Assembly: GCF_900103455.1 (NCBI RefSeq)
Contig: NZ_FNHI01000007.1
Location: 62,001-126,000 of the forward strand
Length of the DNA: 64,000 nucleotides
Origin: Streptomyces wuyuanensis
GTDB taxonomy: Bacteria > Actinomycetota > Actinomycetes > Streptomycetales > Streptomycetaceae
Reading direction: 5' to 3'
The position numbers were made by a program, and so were the translations under genes. Positions 27,747 to 36,438 of the stretch are shown in pieces. Every line of letters starts with the position of its first letter. The stretch's first letter is position 1. The notes beneath the pieces were generated by a model. That model worked only from the letters and a program-made list of their open reading frames with translations, was not told the origin of the DNA and made no database searches.

Positions 27747-29141
27747 ATGCACGACGCACCGCCCAGCCCTCTGGCCACCGAGGCCGAACCCCTCTCCCAC
27801 GGGCTGAAGCAGCGCCATCTGACGATGCTCGGTCTCGGCGGGGTGATCGGGGCGGGGCTGTTCGTCGGTTCCGGTGCGGGCATCGCGCTCGCCGGCCCCG
27901 GCATCGTGGTCTCGTACCTCCTCGCGGGGGCGCTGGCGATGCTGGTCATGCGGATGCTGGGGGAGATGTCGTCGGCGATGCCCGCGTCCGGCGCCTTCTC
28001 CGTGCACGCCGAGCGGGCCCTCGGCCGCTGGGCCGGTTTCACCGCCGGCTGGCTCTACTGGTTCCTGCTGGTGGTCGTGCTCGCCGTGGAGGCGACCGGT
28101 GCGGCGACGATCGCCAACGGCTGGGTGCCGGGCGTCCCGCAGTGGACCTGGGTGCTGATCTTCATGTTGGTCTTCACGGTGGCCAATCTGGCGGCCGTGA
28201 AGAACTTCGGCGAGTTCGAGTTCTGGTTCGCCGCGCTCAAGGTCGGCGCGATCGTGCTGTTCCTGGTCCTCGGCACCCTGGCGGTCCTCGGGCTGCTGCC
28301 GGACACGCAGCCGGTGGGTCTGGCGAACCTCACCGGGCAGGGCGGCTTCCTGCCCAACGGGTGGGAGGGCGTCGTCGCCGGCGTCCTCGCCGTGGTCTTC
28401 GCCTTCGGCGGGCTGGAGGTCGTGACGATCGCGGCGGCCGAGTCGGACGATCCGGCCCGCGCGGTCGGGCGCGCGGTGCGCAGCGCGGTGTGGCGCATCC
28501 TCCTCTTCTACGTCGGCTCGATGCTGGTCATCGTGACCGTGCTGCCGTGGACGGCGATGGAGCCGGGCCGGAGCCCGTACGTCGCGGTCCTGGACGCGAT
28601 CGGTGTGCCGGGGGCCGGACAGATCATGAACATCGTGGTGTTCGTGGCTCTGCTGTCCGCCCTCAACGCCAATCTCTACGGCTCCTCGCGGATGGTGTTC
28701 TCGCTGGCCGAGCGCGGCGAGGCGCCCACGGGGCTGCTCAGGGTCTCCGGTGGCGGGGTGCCGCGCCGGGCCGTGCTCGCCTCCGTCGCGTTCGGTTTCG
28801 TGTCCGTCCTGCTCAACCTGAAGTGGCCGGACACCGTCTTCCTCTACATGCTCAACGCGGTCGGCGCGGTGCTGCTGTTCGTGTGGGGCCTGATCGCCGT
28901 GTCGGAGCTGCGGCTGCGCCGCAGGATCGAGCGCGAGGCGCCGGAGACGCTGACGCTGCGGATGTGGGGCTTCCCGTGGCTGACCTGGGTGGCGCTCGCC
29001 GGGATCGCGGCCGTGCTCGTGCTGATGCTCGGCGACGAGGGCGCCCGGCCCCAGGTGCTGTGGTCGGCCGCGGCGACGGCACTGGTGCTCTTGGTGGCGT
29101 GGCTCCGGGAGTTGCGCGACATGCGGGCGAGTCGCACCTAG
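27747..29141 (+). CDS. APC-family amino-acid permease (paralogue 2)
   Basis: A 464-residue 12-helix permease of the same family as its neighbours, with [16 protein letters not shown] in helix 1 and the [16 protein letters not shown] stretch. It ends soon after helix 12 with a short basic tail (RELRDMRASRT). The frame is open back to 27540, but the first 69 codons there do not look like permease; ATG 27747 leaves the normal short N-terminus. The ribosome site is weak. The 269 bases between it and divergent bioY hold a small GTCAC-TGAG-GTGAC hairpin near 27641 and no recognised riboswitch. Confidence 0.92.
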   Translation: MHDAPPSPLATEAEPLSHGLKQRHLTMLGLGGVIGAGLFVGSGAGIALAGPGIVVSYLLAGALAMLVMRMLGEMSSAMPASGAFSVHAERALGRWAGFTAGWLYWFLLVVVLAVEATGAATIANGWVPGVPQWTWVLIFMLVFTVANLAAVKNFGEFEFWFAALKVGAIVLFLVLGTLAVLGLLPDTQPVGLANLTGQGGFLPNGWEGVVAGVLAVVFAFGGLEVVTIAAAESDDPARAVGRAVRSAVWRILLFYVGSMLVIVTVLPWTAMEPGRSPYVAVLDAIGVPGAGQIMNIVVFVALLSALNANLYGSSRMVFSLAERGEAPTGLLRVSGGGVPRRAVLASVAFGFVSVLLNLKWPDTVFLYMLNAVGAVLLFVWGLIAVSELRLRRRIEREAPETLTLRMWGFPWLTWVALAGIAAVLVLMLGDEGARPQVLWSAAATALVLLVAWLRELRDMRASRT

Positions 29142-29309
29142 TGCCGCGTCAGGCAAGGTTTGCCCGACGGGGCGAATGCTGCCTGATGCGGCACCGGTTC
29201 TTCACATTGTGTGAGCATCTTGTCCGTATAGCGGTCATCGATGCTCGGTGAGCGGTACGCCCCCCAGACTGTGGGCCACTCCCGTATCCGCTCATGAACA
29301 GGCACTCCC

Positions 29310-30776
29310 ATGTCTCGGACCTCGGCGCCCGCGCCCGTCGGCACCCAAGCCGACTCGTCGCTCGCCCACGGCCTCAAGCAGCGCCATCTGTCGATGATCG
29401 CCCTCGGCGGTGTGATCGGCGCCGGCCTCTTCGTCGGCTCCGGTGCCGGTATCGCCGCCGCCGGCCCGTCCATCGTCATCGCCTATGCCGTGTCCGGCCT
29501 GCTCGTCATGCTCGTGATGCGCATGCTCGGCGAGATGTCGGCGGCGAATCCGGCCTCCGGTTCCTTCTCGGTGCACGCCGAGCGGGCGCTCGGTCCCTGG
29601 GCGGGCTTCACCGCCGGCTGGTCGTTCTGGGTGCTGCTGTCCGTCGCCGTCGGCCTCGAGGGCATCGGCGCCGCGAAGATCGTCAGCGGCTGGCTGCCCG
29701 GCACCCCGGAATGGGCCTGGGTCGCGCTGTTCATGCTCGTCTTCTGCGGCACCAACCTGGCGGCCGTGAAGAACTTCGGCGAGTTCGAGTTCTGGTTCGC
29801 CGCGCTCAAGGTCGGGGCGATCACGCTGTTCCTGATCCTCGGCGGCCTGGCCATCCTCGGCGTGCTGCCGGGGACGGAGGCACCCGGCACGGCGAACCTC
29901 ACGGGTGACGGAGGGTTCCTGCCGCACGGGACGGAGGGACTGGTCATCGGCCTGCTCGCGTCGGTCTTCGCGTACGGCGGTCTGGAGACCGTCACCATCG
30001 CGGCGGCCGAGTCCGAGCACCCGGTCCAGGGTGTCGCCAAGGCCGTGCGCACCGCGATGTGGCGCATCGCGCTCTTCTACATCGGCTCCATGGCGGTCAT
30101 CGTCACGCTGGTGCCGTGGGACGACCCGGACGTCGCCAACCCCGACAAGGGCCCGTACGTCACCGCGCTGAACCACCTGGACATCCCGGGCGCCGGTCTC
30201 GTGATGCAGATCGTCGTGCTGGTGGCGCTGCTGTCGGCGATGAACGCCAACATCTACGGAGCCTCCCGCATGGCCTACTCCCTGGTCGCGCGCGGCCAGG
30301 GCCCCAAGGCGATCGGCAGGGTCTCCGGCGGCGTGCCGCGGATCGCCGTGCTGGTCTCCTCCGTCTTCGGCTTCCTGTGCGTGCTGCTCAGCTACTGGCG
30401 TCCGGACGACGTCTTCCCGTGGCTGCTGAACATGATCGGCGCGGTCATCCTGGTCGTCTGGCTGTTCATCGCCGTCTCCCAGCTGGTGCTGCGGCGCCGC
30501 ACGGAGCGCGAGGCGCCGGAGAAGCTCGTGGTGCGGATGTGGCTGTTCCCGGTGCTGACCTGGATCTCCATCGCGGGCATGCTCGCGATCTTCGTCCTGA
30601 TGCTGCGCCAGCCCGACACCCGCGACCAGCTGATGGCCACCGGCCTGATGACGCTGGTGCTGGCCGCCTCGGGCGCCGTGCTGCAGCGCAGGCGCAAGGC
30701 GGGGCTCGCGAACGAGGGAGCCGCCGCCGGCACCGTGCGGGACTCGGCGCCGGCGAAGGCGGCCGCCAAGGACTGA
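29310..30776 (+). CDS. APC-family amino-acid permease (paralogue 3)
   Basis: A 488-residue permease closely similar to paralogue 2 through helices 1-6 (shared [15 protein letters not shown] start, [27 protein letters not shown]), with a longer Ala/Lys-rich C-terminal tail. It transports an unidentified amino acid. ATG 29310 has a poor ribosome site (AGG). It lies 168 bases after paralogue 2 on the same strand, and a strong terminator follows. The three genes probably arose by tandem duplication, with bioY now between copies 1 and 2. Confidence 0.92.
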   Translation: MSRTSAPAPVGTQADSSLAHGLKQRHLSMIALGGVIGAGLFVGSGAGIAAAGPSIVIAYAVSGLLVMLVMRMLGEMSAANPASGSFSVHAERALGPWAGFTAGWSFWVLLSVAVGLEGIGAAKIVSGWLPGTPEWAWVALFMLVFCGTNLAAVKNFGEFEFWFAALKVGAITLFLILGGLAILGVLPGTEAPGTANLTGDGGFLPHGTEGLVIGLLASVFAYGGLETVTIAAAESEHPVQGVAKAVRTAMWRIALFYIGSMAVIVTLVPWDDPDVANPDKGPYVTALNHLDIPGAGLVMQIVVLVALLSAMNANIYGASRMAYSLVARGQGPKAIGRVSGGVPRIAVLVSSVFGFLCVLLSYWRPDDVFPWLLNMIGAVILVVWLFIAVSQLVLRRRTEREAPEKLVVRMWLFPVLTWISIAGMLAIFVLMLRQPDTRDQLMATGLMTLVLAASGAVLQRRRKAGLANEGAAAGTVRDSAPAKAAAKD

Positions 30777-30796
30777 GCGGGCGCCGTGGGCGACAC

Positions 30797-30831
30797 GAGG
30801 ACCCCCGGGCCGTATCGGCCCGGGGGTCCTC
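30797..30831 (+). terminator. Terminator of permease 3
   Basis: A 16-bp stem (GAGGACCCCCGGGCCG with its complement) and a 3-base loop, 20 bases past the stop. Confidence 0.9.
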
Positions 30832-31039
30832 CCGTGTGCGGAGCCGACCACATCCGGAGCTGCCCGGCCGCAGGCCCCGGAAGCCCGTCGGCGCCCCTCC
30901 GCCACCGGCCGGTTCCCCCCGATGCCGGCCCCGTCGTCCTGGACCTCCGCGACCTCCGCGACCCCCGCGACCTCCGCGACGCACGGCCCCGGGACGAGGG
31001 GCTGATCAAGTCCCGGACCCTCCTGCTGCTAGCCTGCAA

Positions 31040-31056
31040 TTGCGAAGAGTTTGCAA
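31040..31056 (+). promoter_or_regulatory. Probable Nur (nickel-dependent Fur-family) operator of sodF
   Basis: TTGCGA-AGAGT-TTGCAA closely fits the Nur box (TTGCAA-N5-TTGCAA type) known to control sodF in Streptomyces coelicolor, where Nur with nickel represses the Fe-SOD gene. It lies 23 bases upstream of the sodF ATG, between the probable promoter and the GGAGGG ribosome site. One of the two half-sites differs from the consensus by one base. Confidence 0.7.
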
Positions 31057-31078
31057 TAAGCAGTCGGAGGGCTCGGAC

Positions 31079-31723
31079 ATGGCCATTTACACGCTTCCTG
31101 AACTTCCGTACGACTACGCGGCGCTGGAGCCGGTGATCAACCCGCAGATCATCGAGCTGCACCACGACAAGCACCACGCCGCCTACGTCAAGGGCGCGAA
31201 CGACACCCTCGAGCAGCTCGCCGAGGCGCGCGACAAGGAAGCCTGGAGCTCGATCAACGGCCTGGAGAAGAACCTCGCGTTCCATCTCTCCGGCCACATC
31301 CTGCACAGCATCTACTGGCACAACATGACCGCGCCCAAGGAGGGCGGCGGCGGTGAGCCGCTGGCCGCGGACGGGGTCGGCGAGCTGGCCGACGCGATCA
31401 CCGAATCCTTCGGCTCCTTCGCCAAGTTCAAGACGCAGCTGTCGAAGGCCGCCGCGACCACCCAGGGCTCGGGCTGGGGCGTGCTGGCCTACGAGCCGGT
31501 CAGCGGCCGGCTGATCGTCGAGCAGGTCTACGACCACCAGGGCAACGTCGGCCAGGGCTCGGTGCCGATCCTGGTCTTCGACGCCTGGGAGCACGCCTTC
31601 TACCTGCAGTACAAGAACCAGAAGGTGGACTTCATCGACGCCATGTGGGGCGTCGTCAACTGGCAGGACGTGGCGAAGCGCCACGCCGAGGCCAAGGACC
31701 GGACCCCGCTCATCACCCCGTGA
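31079..31723 (+). CDS. sodF: Iron(-zinc) superoxide dismutase SodF
   Basis: A 214-residue Fe/Mn-type superoxide dismutase. The four metal ligands are visible: H29 (in [10 protein letters not shown], first His of the family pair), H77 region ([11 protein letters not shown]), D168 (VFDAWEHA) and H172. Residues that distinguish Fe from Mn forms are not decisive by eye; the call as SodF rests on similarity to streptomycete SodF and on the Nur-type operator upstream. ATG 31079 is preceded by GGAGGG at the ideal distance. It detoxifies superoxide in the cytoplasm when the Ni-SOD is not made. Confidence 0.95.
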   Translation: MAIYTLPELPYDYAALEPVINPQIIELHHDKHHAAYVKGANDTLEQLAEARDKEAWSSINGLEKNLAFHLSGHILHSIYWHNMTAPKEGGGGEPLAADGVGELADAITESFGSFAKFKTQLSKAAATTQGSGWGVLAYEPVSGRLIVEQVYDHQGNVGQGSVPILVFDAWEHAFYLQYKNQKVDFIDAMWGVVNWQDVAKRHAEAKDRTPLITP

Positions 31724-31799
31724 CACGGTCCCCGTCACGGGACCGCAGGCCGTCCTGCTCGTGATCGTCTTCTCAACCTTCACCGGCAGGCGGAAAGAA

Positions 31800-31838
31800 G
31801 AAGGACCCCCTCGAGGACATGACTCGCGGGGGTCCTTC
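31800..31838. terminator. Bidirectional terminator between sodF and the nitroreductase-like gene
   Basis: An 11-bp stem (GAAGGACCCCC with GGGGGTCCTTC) extended by an inner CGAG/CTCG after one mismatch, between two convergent genes; a short T-run follows on the plus strand. Confidence 0.82.
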
Positions 31839-31872
31839 CGTTCCCGGGTCCGGGGCCGGCCCGGAGGACGTC

Positions 31873-32505
31873 TCAGGAGAAGTCGGGGCCCTTCGTCCGG
31901 GTGCGCTTGATCTCGTAGAAGCCCGGGATCGACGCCACCATCAGGGTGCCGTCCCAGAGCCTCGCCGCTTCTTCGCCCTTGGGCGCCGGGGTGACGACCG
32001 GGCCGAAGAAGGCGATCTGCTCGCCGTCCGCGCCGGGCACCGCGATGACGGGCGTGCCGACGTCCTGTCCGACCTTGGAGATGCCCTCGTTGTGGGAGGC
32101 GCGCAGCTCGGCGTCGTAGGCGTCCGACTCGGCGTAGTCCGCGAGCTCGGCCGGCAGGCCCACCGCGTCCAGTGCCTCCAGGACCACCTCGGGCGTGATG
32201 CCGCGGCCCTCGTTGTGGATCCGGGTGCCGAGCGCTGTGTACAGCGGGCCGATGACCTCGTCACCGTACTTCTGCTGGGCGGCGATCACGACGCGCACGG
32301 GCCCCCAGGCGTTCTTCATCGCCTCGCGGTACTGCTCGGGGAGCTCGTCCAGCCTGTCCTCGTTGAGCACCGCCAGGCTCATGACGTGCCAGCGCACGTC
32401 CACCGGCCGCACCTTCTCCACCTCGAGCATCCAGCGCGAGGTCATCCAGGCCCAGGGGCACAGCGGGTCGAACCAGAAGTCTGCGGGGGTCCTGTTGTCG
32501 GACAT
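31873..32505 (-). CDS. DsbA-fold protein, mycothiol-dependent nitroreductase (Rv2466c) family
   Basis: A 210-residue thioredoxin-superfamily protein resembling Mycobacterium tuberculosis Rv2466c: the N-terminal ADFWFDPLCPWAWMTSRW, HVMSLAVLNE, EQYREAMKNAWGPVRV and the VGTPVIAVPG cis-proline region all match. Rv2466c has a CPWC active site; here it is C16-P-W-A19, so the resolving cysteine is missing. Activity would then rely on one cysteine plus mycothiol, or the reaction differs. ATG 32505 follows GAGGAGTG. It is divergent from pepN and convergent with sodF, an oxidative-stress neighbour. Confidence 0.9.
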   Translation of the reverse strand: MSDNRTPADFWFDPLCPWAWMTSRWMLEVEKVRPVDVRWHVMSLAVLNEDRLDELPEQYREAMKNAWGPVRVVIAAQQKYGDEVIGPLYTALGTRIHNEGRGITPEVVLEALDAVGLPAELADYAESDAYDAELRASHNEGISKVGQDVGTPVIAVPGADGEQIAFFGPVVTPAPKGEEAARLWDGTLMVASIPGFYEIKRTRTKGPDFS

Positions 32506-32642
32506 GTCACTCCTCGTGCTCGTGATGGGGGCGCGCTCCGGGGGAGCCAACACCGGCGCTCGCCGACCGCATTCCCCGATGCCCGCGGTCACGAGCGCGT
32601 GCGAGGATCGGTCCTGTCCGAACGAGACACGAAGGAGTGGAC

Positions 32643-35234
32643 GTGCCCGGAGAGAATCTGTCCCGCGACGAGGCCCGCGCACGGGCCGAGCTGCTGTCGG
32701 TCGACGGGTACGAGGTCTTCCTCGACCTGCGGTCCGCGACCGCGGAGAGCGAGGAGGCCCAGCCGCGGACGTTCCGTTCGGTCACCACGATCAGGTTCCG
32801 CCGCACCGGCGAGGGCGACAGCACCTTCGCCGATCTCGTCGCCCCCTCGGTGAACGCGGTCACGCTCAACGGCCGCGCACTCGACCCGGCGGAGGTCTTC
32901 GACGGCGCGCGGATCGCCCTGAGCGGCCTCCAGGCGGAGAACGTGCTGGTGGTGGACGCGCAGTGTGCGTACAGCCGGACCGGCGAAGGCATGCACCGGT
33001 TCGTCGACCCGGAGGACGGCGAGGTCTATCTGTACACGCAGTACGAGCCCGCCGACGCCCGGCGGGTCTTCGCCGACTTCGAGCAGCCGGACCTGAAGGC
33101 CCCATTCCGCTTCGAGGTGGCGGCACCCGAGGGCTGGACGGTCTGGAGCAACGGCGCGGTGGAGTCGCGCGAGGGCGGGACCTGGCGCTTCGCGGAGACC
33201 AAGCCGATCTCCACGTACATCACGGCGGTCGTGGCCGGCCCGTACCACTACGAGACCGACCTCTACACGCGGACGTTCGACGACGGGACGACGCTGGAGA
33301 TCCCGCTCGGCGCCATGTGCCGCAAGGGGCTGGCCAAGCACTTCGACGCGGACGACATCTTCCTCGTCACCAAGCAGGGCCTCGACTTCTTCCACGACCA
33401 CTTCGACTACCCGTACCCGTTCGGGAAGTACGACCAGGCGTTCGTGCCCGAGTACAACATCGGTGCCATGGAGAACCCGGGCTGTGTGACCTTCCGGGAG
33501 GAGTTCGTCTTCCGGGGCAAGGTGACGCAGGCGTCGTTCGAGCGCCGGGCGAACGTCATCCTGCACGAGATGGCGCACATGTGGTTCGGCGACCTGGTCA
33601 CCATGCAGTGGTGGGACGACCTGTGGCTGAAGGAGTCCTTCGCCGACTTCATGGGGGCGTTCTCGCTGGTCGAGGCGACCCGTTTCCGCAACGGCTGGGT
33701 GACGTTCGCCAACAACCGCAAGGCGTGGGCGTACCGGGCCGACCAGCTGCCGTCCACGCATCCGATCACGGCCGACATCCACGACCTGGAGGACGCCAAG
33801 CTCAACTTCGACGGGATCACCTACGCCAAGGGCGCGTCGGTCCTCAAGCAGCTCGTCGCGTACGTGGGTCCGGACGCGTTCCTGGAGGGCGCGCGGCGCT
33901 ACTTCAAGCGGCACGCCTACGGCAACACCCGTCTCGACGACCTGCTGTCGGTGCTGGAGGAGACCTCCGGCCGGGACATGAAGGCGTGGTCGCGCTCCTG
34001 GCTGGAGACCTCGGGAGTCAACACGCTGACGCCCCAGCTCACCTGTGACGCGGGCGACCGGATCACCGAACTGGCGGTCGTGCAGGACGGCGAGACCGGG
34101 TCCGCCGCCTCGACTCCGGCCCGGCCGCACCGGGTGGCCGTCGGCCTGTACCGGCACGAGGGCACCGAGCTGGTGCGCTACGCGCGGGCCGAGGTGGACG
34201 TCACCGGTGCGCGGACGGTCGTGGAGGAGCTGGCCGGCCAGGAGCGCCCGGCGCTGGTGCTCGTCAACGACGACGACCTCACCTACTGCAAGGTCCGCTT
34301 CGACGAGGGCTCGCTGGAGACGCTGCGCGGGCACCTCGGCTCGGTCACGGACCCGCTGGCGCGGGCCGTGTGCTGGTCGGCGCTGTGGAACCTGACGCGG
34401 GACGCCCTGATGCCGGCGCGCGACTTCGCCGGAATCGTCCTGGACTTCGCCGGCCGGGAGTCGGACATCGGCGTGCTGCAGATGGTGCACGCCTGGGCGC
34501 GCACCGCCCTCGTCCACTACGCGGCGCCCGAGTGGCGCGAGGAGGGCGGCCGGCGGCTGTCGGAGGGCGCGCTGCGCGAGCTGCGGCTCGCGGAGCCGGG
34601 CAGCCAGCACCAGCTGACGTGGGCGCGGTTCTTCGCGTCCGTGGCCGCCACGGACGCGGACCTCCAGCTGCTCCAGGGACTGCTGGAGGGCACTGCCAAG
34701 ATCGACGGGCTGGACGTGGACCAGGAGCTGCGCTGGGCGTTCCTGGAGCCGCTGGCCTCGCGCGGGGTGGCCGACGAGTCGGCGATCGACGCGGAGCTGG
34801 CTCGGGACGACACCGCGTCCGGCAAGCGCCACCAGGTGCGCTGTCTGGCCGCGCGGCCCTCCGCCGCCGTCAAGGACCAGGCGTGGGCGCAGGTCGTGGA
34901 GTCCGACGCGCTGTCCAACGCCCTGGTGGAGGCGACTATTTCGGGCTTCACGCAGGCGTCGCAGCGGGAACTGCTCGGGCCGTACGCCGAGAAGTACTTC
35001 GCGGCGATCGAACGGGTGTGGGCCGGCCGGTCGATCCAGATCGGCATGGACGTGGTCCGCGGCCTCTTCCCCGCCCTCCAGGACGACGAGGCCACGCTGC
35101 GGGCGACGGACGCGTGGCTCGACTCCCACGCGGACGCGCCCCCGGCGCTGCGCCGGCTGGTGCTCGAGTCCCGGGACGACCTCGCCCGCGCCCTGCGCGC
35201 CCAGTCCTGCGACGCGGCGGCCTCCGGCGGCTGA
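32643..35234 (+). CDS. pepN: Aminopeptidase N (M1 family), paralogue 1
   Basis: An 863-residue M1 zinc aminopeptidase that removes N-terminal residues from peptides. The exopeptidase motif GAMEN lies at 274-278, the zinc site HEMAH at 308-312, with the third ligand E331 (LKESFAD). The C-terminal helical ERAP1-like domain is complete. GTG 32643, five bases after GAAGGAG, gives the start PGENLSRDEA, which matches the second copy at 44 kb (PGTNLTREEA); GTG 32637 is also in frame but overlaps the ribosome site. Compared with the second copy it has LKESFADF instead of LNESFATY beside the zinc ligand, so the two may differ in specificity. Confidence 0.95.
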   Translation: MPGENLSRDEARARAELLSVDGYEVFLDLRSATAESEEAQPRTFRSVTTIRFRRTGEGDSTFADLVAPSVNAVTLNGRALDPAEVFDGARIALSGLQAENVLVVDAQCAYSRTGEGMHRFVDPEDGEVYLYTQYEPADARRVFADFEQPDLKAPFRFEVAAPEGWTVWSNGAVESREGGTWRFAETKPISTYITAVVAGPYHYETDLYTRTFDDGTTLEIPLGAMCRKGLAKHFDADDIFLVTKQGLDFFHDHFDYPYPFGKYDQAFVPEYNIGAMENPGCVTFREEFVFRGKVTQASFERRANVILHEMAHMWFGDLVTMQWWDDLWLKESFADFMGAFSLVEATRFRNGWVTFANNRKAWAYRADQLPSTHPITADIHDLEDAKLNFDGITYAKGASVLKQLVAYVGPDAFLEGARRYFKRHAYGNTRLDDLLSVLEETSGRDMKAWSRSWLETSGVNTLTPQLTCDAGDRITELAVVQDGETGSAASTPARPHRVAVGLYRHEGTELVRYARAEVDVTGARTVVEELAGQERPALVLVNDDDLTYCKVRFDEGSLETLRGHLGSVTDPLARAVCWSALWNLTRDALMPARDFAGIVLDFAGRESDIGVLQMVHAWARTALVHYAAPEWREEGGRRLSEGALRELRLAEPGSQHQLTWARFFASVAATDADLQLLQGLLEGTAKIDGLDVDQELRWAFLEPLASRGVADESAIDAELARDDTASGKRHQVRCLAARPSAAVKDQAWAQVVESDALSNALVEATISGFTQASQRELLGPYAEKYFAAIERVWAGRSIQIGMDVVRGLFPALQDDEATLRATDAWLDSHADAPPALRRLVLESRDDLARALRAQSCDAAASGG

Positions 35235-35257
35235 CGCCGCCTCCCACCGGCCGCCGT

Positions 35258-35289
35258 TCCCCCGCCGGGCTCCGGAGCCCGGCGGGGGA
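35258..35289 (+). terminator. Terminator of pepN paralogue 1
   Basis: A 16-bp perfect palindrome-type inverted repeat with no separate loop (TCCCCCGCCGGGCTCC and its complement), 24 bases past the stop. Confidence 0.88.
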
Positions 35290-35430
35290 CCGACCGCCCC
35301 GAGCGGCGGAACTGATCGGCAGAACTGATCGGCAATCGAACGCCCGTACTTTAGGACGGGGATGTCCAGAATTGTCGACGGCTGCGTAACAGCGGTTAGG
35401 AGTCCCCGGCCGCGCGGGAATTGGCGGGGC

Positions 35431-36438
35431 ATGAACCACAACACGCCTCTCTCCCCCCGCCCGTTGAGCGACCTCTCCGATGTACGGCGGCGCGTGCTGT
35501 CGGCCGCGCAACTGCGCGCACGGGGTGTGACCGCCGAGCGCACCGCCGAGCGGTGCGGCCCCGGCGGTCCCTGGCAGCAGCTCCTGCCCGGTGTGTTCCT
35601 GCTGCATCCCGGGACCCCCACCAGTGAGGAGCGGCTGCACGCCGCGGTGACGTACGCCGGCCGTTCCGAGGAAGGCGAGGTCATGGTGACGGGGCTGGCG
35701 GCGCTCGCGCTGCACCGGTTCGCCTCCGTGCCGTCCCTGATGGCGCTGGAGCGGATCGACGTGCTCGTGCCGCGGGCCCGCAGGCTGCGCTCGGCCGGCT
35801 GCGCCCGGCTGATCCGCACTCACGCGATGCCGAGGCCCGACGTGGTGACGGGGCTGCCCGTGGCCCCCGTGGCGCGCGCGCTGGCCGACGCCGTCGCGCG
35901 GCTGACCGATCCGGGGGCGGTGCGCCGGCTGCTGACCGAGGCCGTGCGCGCCGGACACTGCGAACCGGCCGCCGTGGTGGCCGAGCTGACCCGAGCCCGG
36001 CTGCTGTCCCGCCCCCACGTCGTGGACGCCGTCGACTCCCTCCTCGCCGAAGGCCGTGCGGTCGCCGAGGGGCGCCTGTACGACCTCGTGCGCATGTACG
36101 GGCTTCCCGAGCCGGTGTGGAACGTGGATCTGCGCCTGCCCGGCGGGCCGCAGCTGGGCGGTGTCGACGCCTACTGGCCCGAGGAGGCCGTCGCCGTGGA
36201 GCTCGACACCCGCGCCCCGCGCCCCGCGGTCGTCGGGGACGGGCCGGACGCGGACCCGGAGTGGTCCGCGTCCAGCCGCCGGCGCGAGCACCTGGAGCGG
36301 CTCGGGATCACCGTCGTGCGCATCGCGCCGAGGAAGCTGCGGGACGTCCCCGTACAGCAGGCGATGGTGCTCCGTACGGCCCTGATGGCCTCCTCGGACC
36401 GGGAGCCGACGCCCTATGTCGTCGTACTCCCCCGCTAA
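35431..36438 (+). CDS. AbiEi/DUF559-like protein (winged-helix domain plus nuclease-like C-terminus)
   Basis: A 335-residue soluble protein. The N-terminal part (to about residue 90) looks like the winged-helix AbiEi-type domain: a leucine-rich helix pair, then WQQLLPGVFLLHPG. The C-terminal 100 residues have the pattern of DUF559/Vsr-like PD-(D/E)xK nucleases: GGVDAYWPEEAVAVELD then a basic REHLERLGITVVRI strand. A catalytic Lys is not clear. Such genes are usually annotated hypothetical; no AbiEii toxin partner is nearby. ATG 35431 has a weak ribosome site; ATG 35362 (after AGGACGGGG) is an alternative adding 23 residues. It meets the next gene tail to tail with a 4-base overlap. Confidence 0.7.
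   Translation: MNHNTPLSPRPLSDLSDVRRRVLSAAQLRARGVTAERTAERCGPGGPWQQLLPGVFLLHPGTPTSEERLHAAVTYAGRSEEGEVMVTGLAALALHRFASVPSLMALERIDVLVPRARRLRSAGCARLIRTHAMPRPDVVTGLPVAPVARALADAVARLTDPGAVRRLLTEAVRAGHCEPAAVVAELTRARLLSRPHVVDAVDSLLAEGRAVAEGRLYDLVRMYGLPEPVWNVDLRLPGGPQLGGVDAYWPEEAVAVELDTRAPRPAVVGDGPDADPEWSASSRRREHLERLGITVVRIAPRKLRDVPVQQAMVLRTALMASSDREPTPYVVVLPR

Larger units (their letters stand above)
30777..31078. other. Intergenic region permease 3 - sodF
   Basis: About 300 bases. It holds the permease terminator (30797-30831), a stretch of GACCTCCGC short tandem repeats near 30941-30980, and the sodF promoter region with a Nur-type operator at 31040-31056. No gene is supported. Confidence 0.6.
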
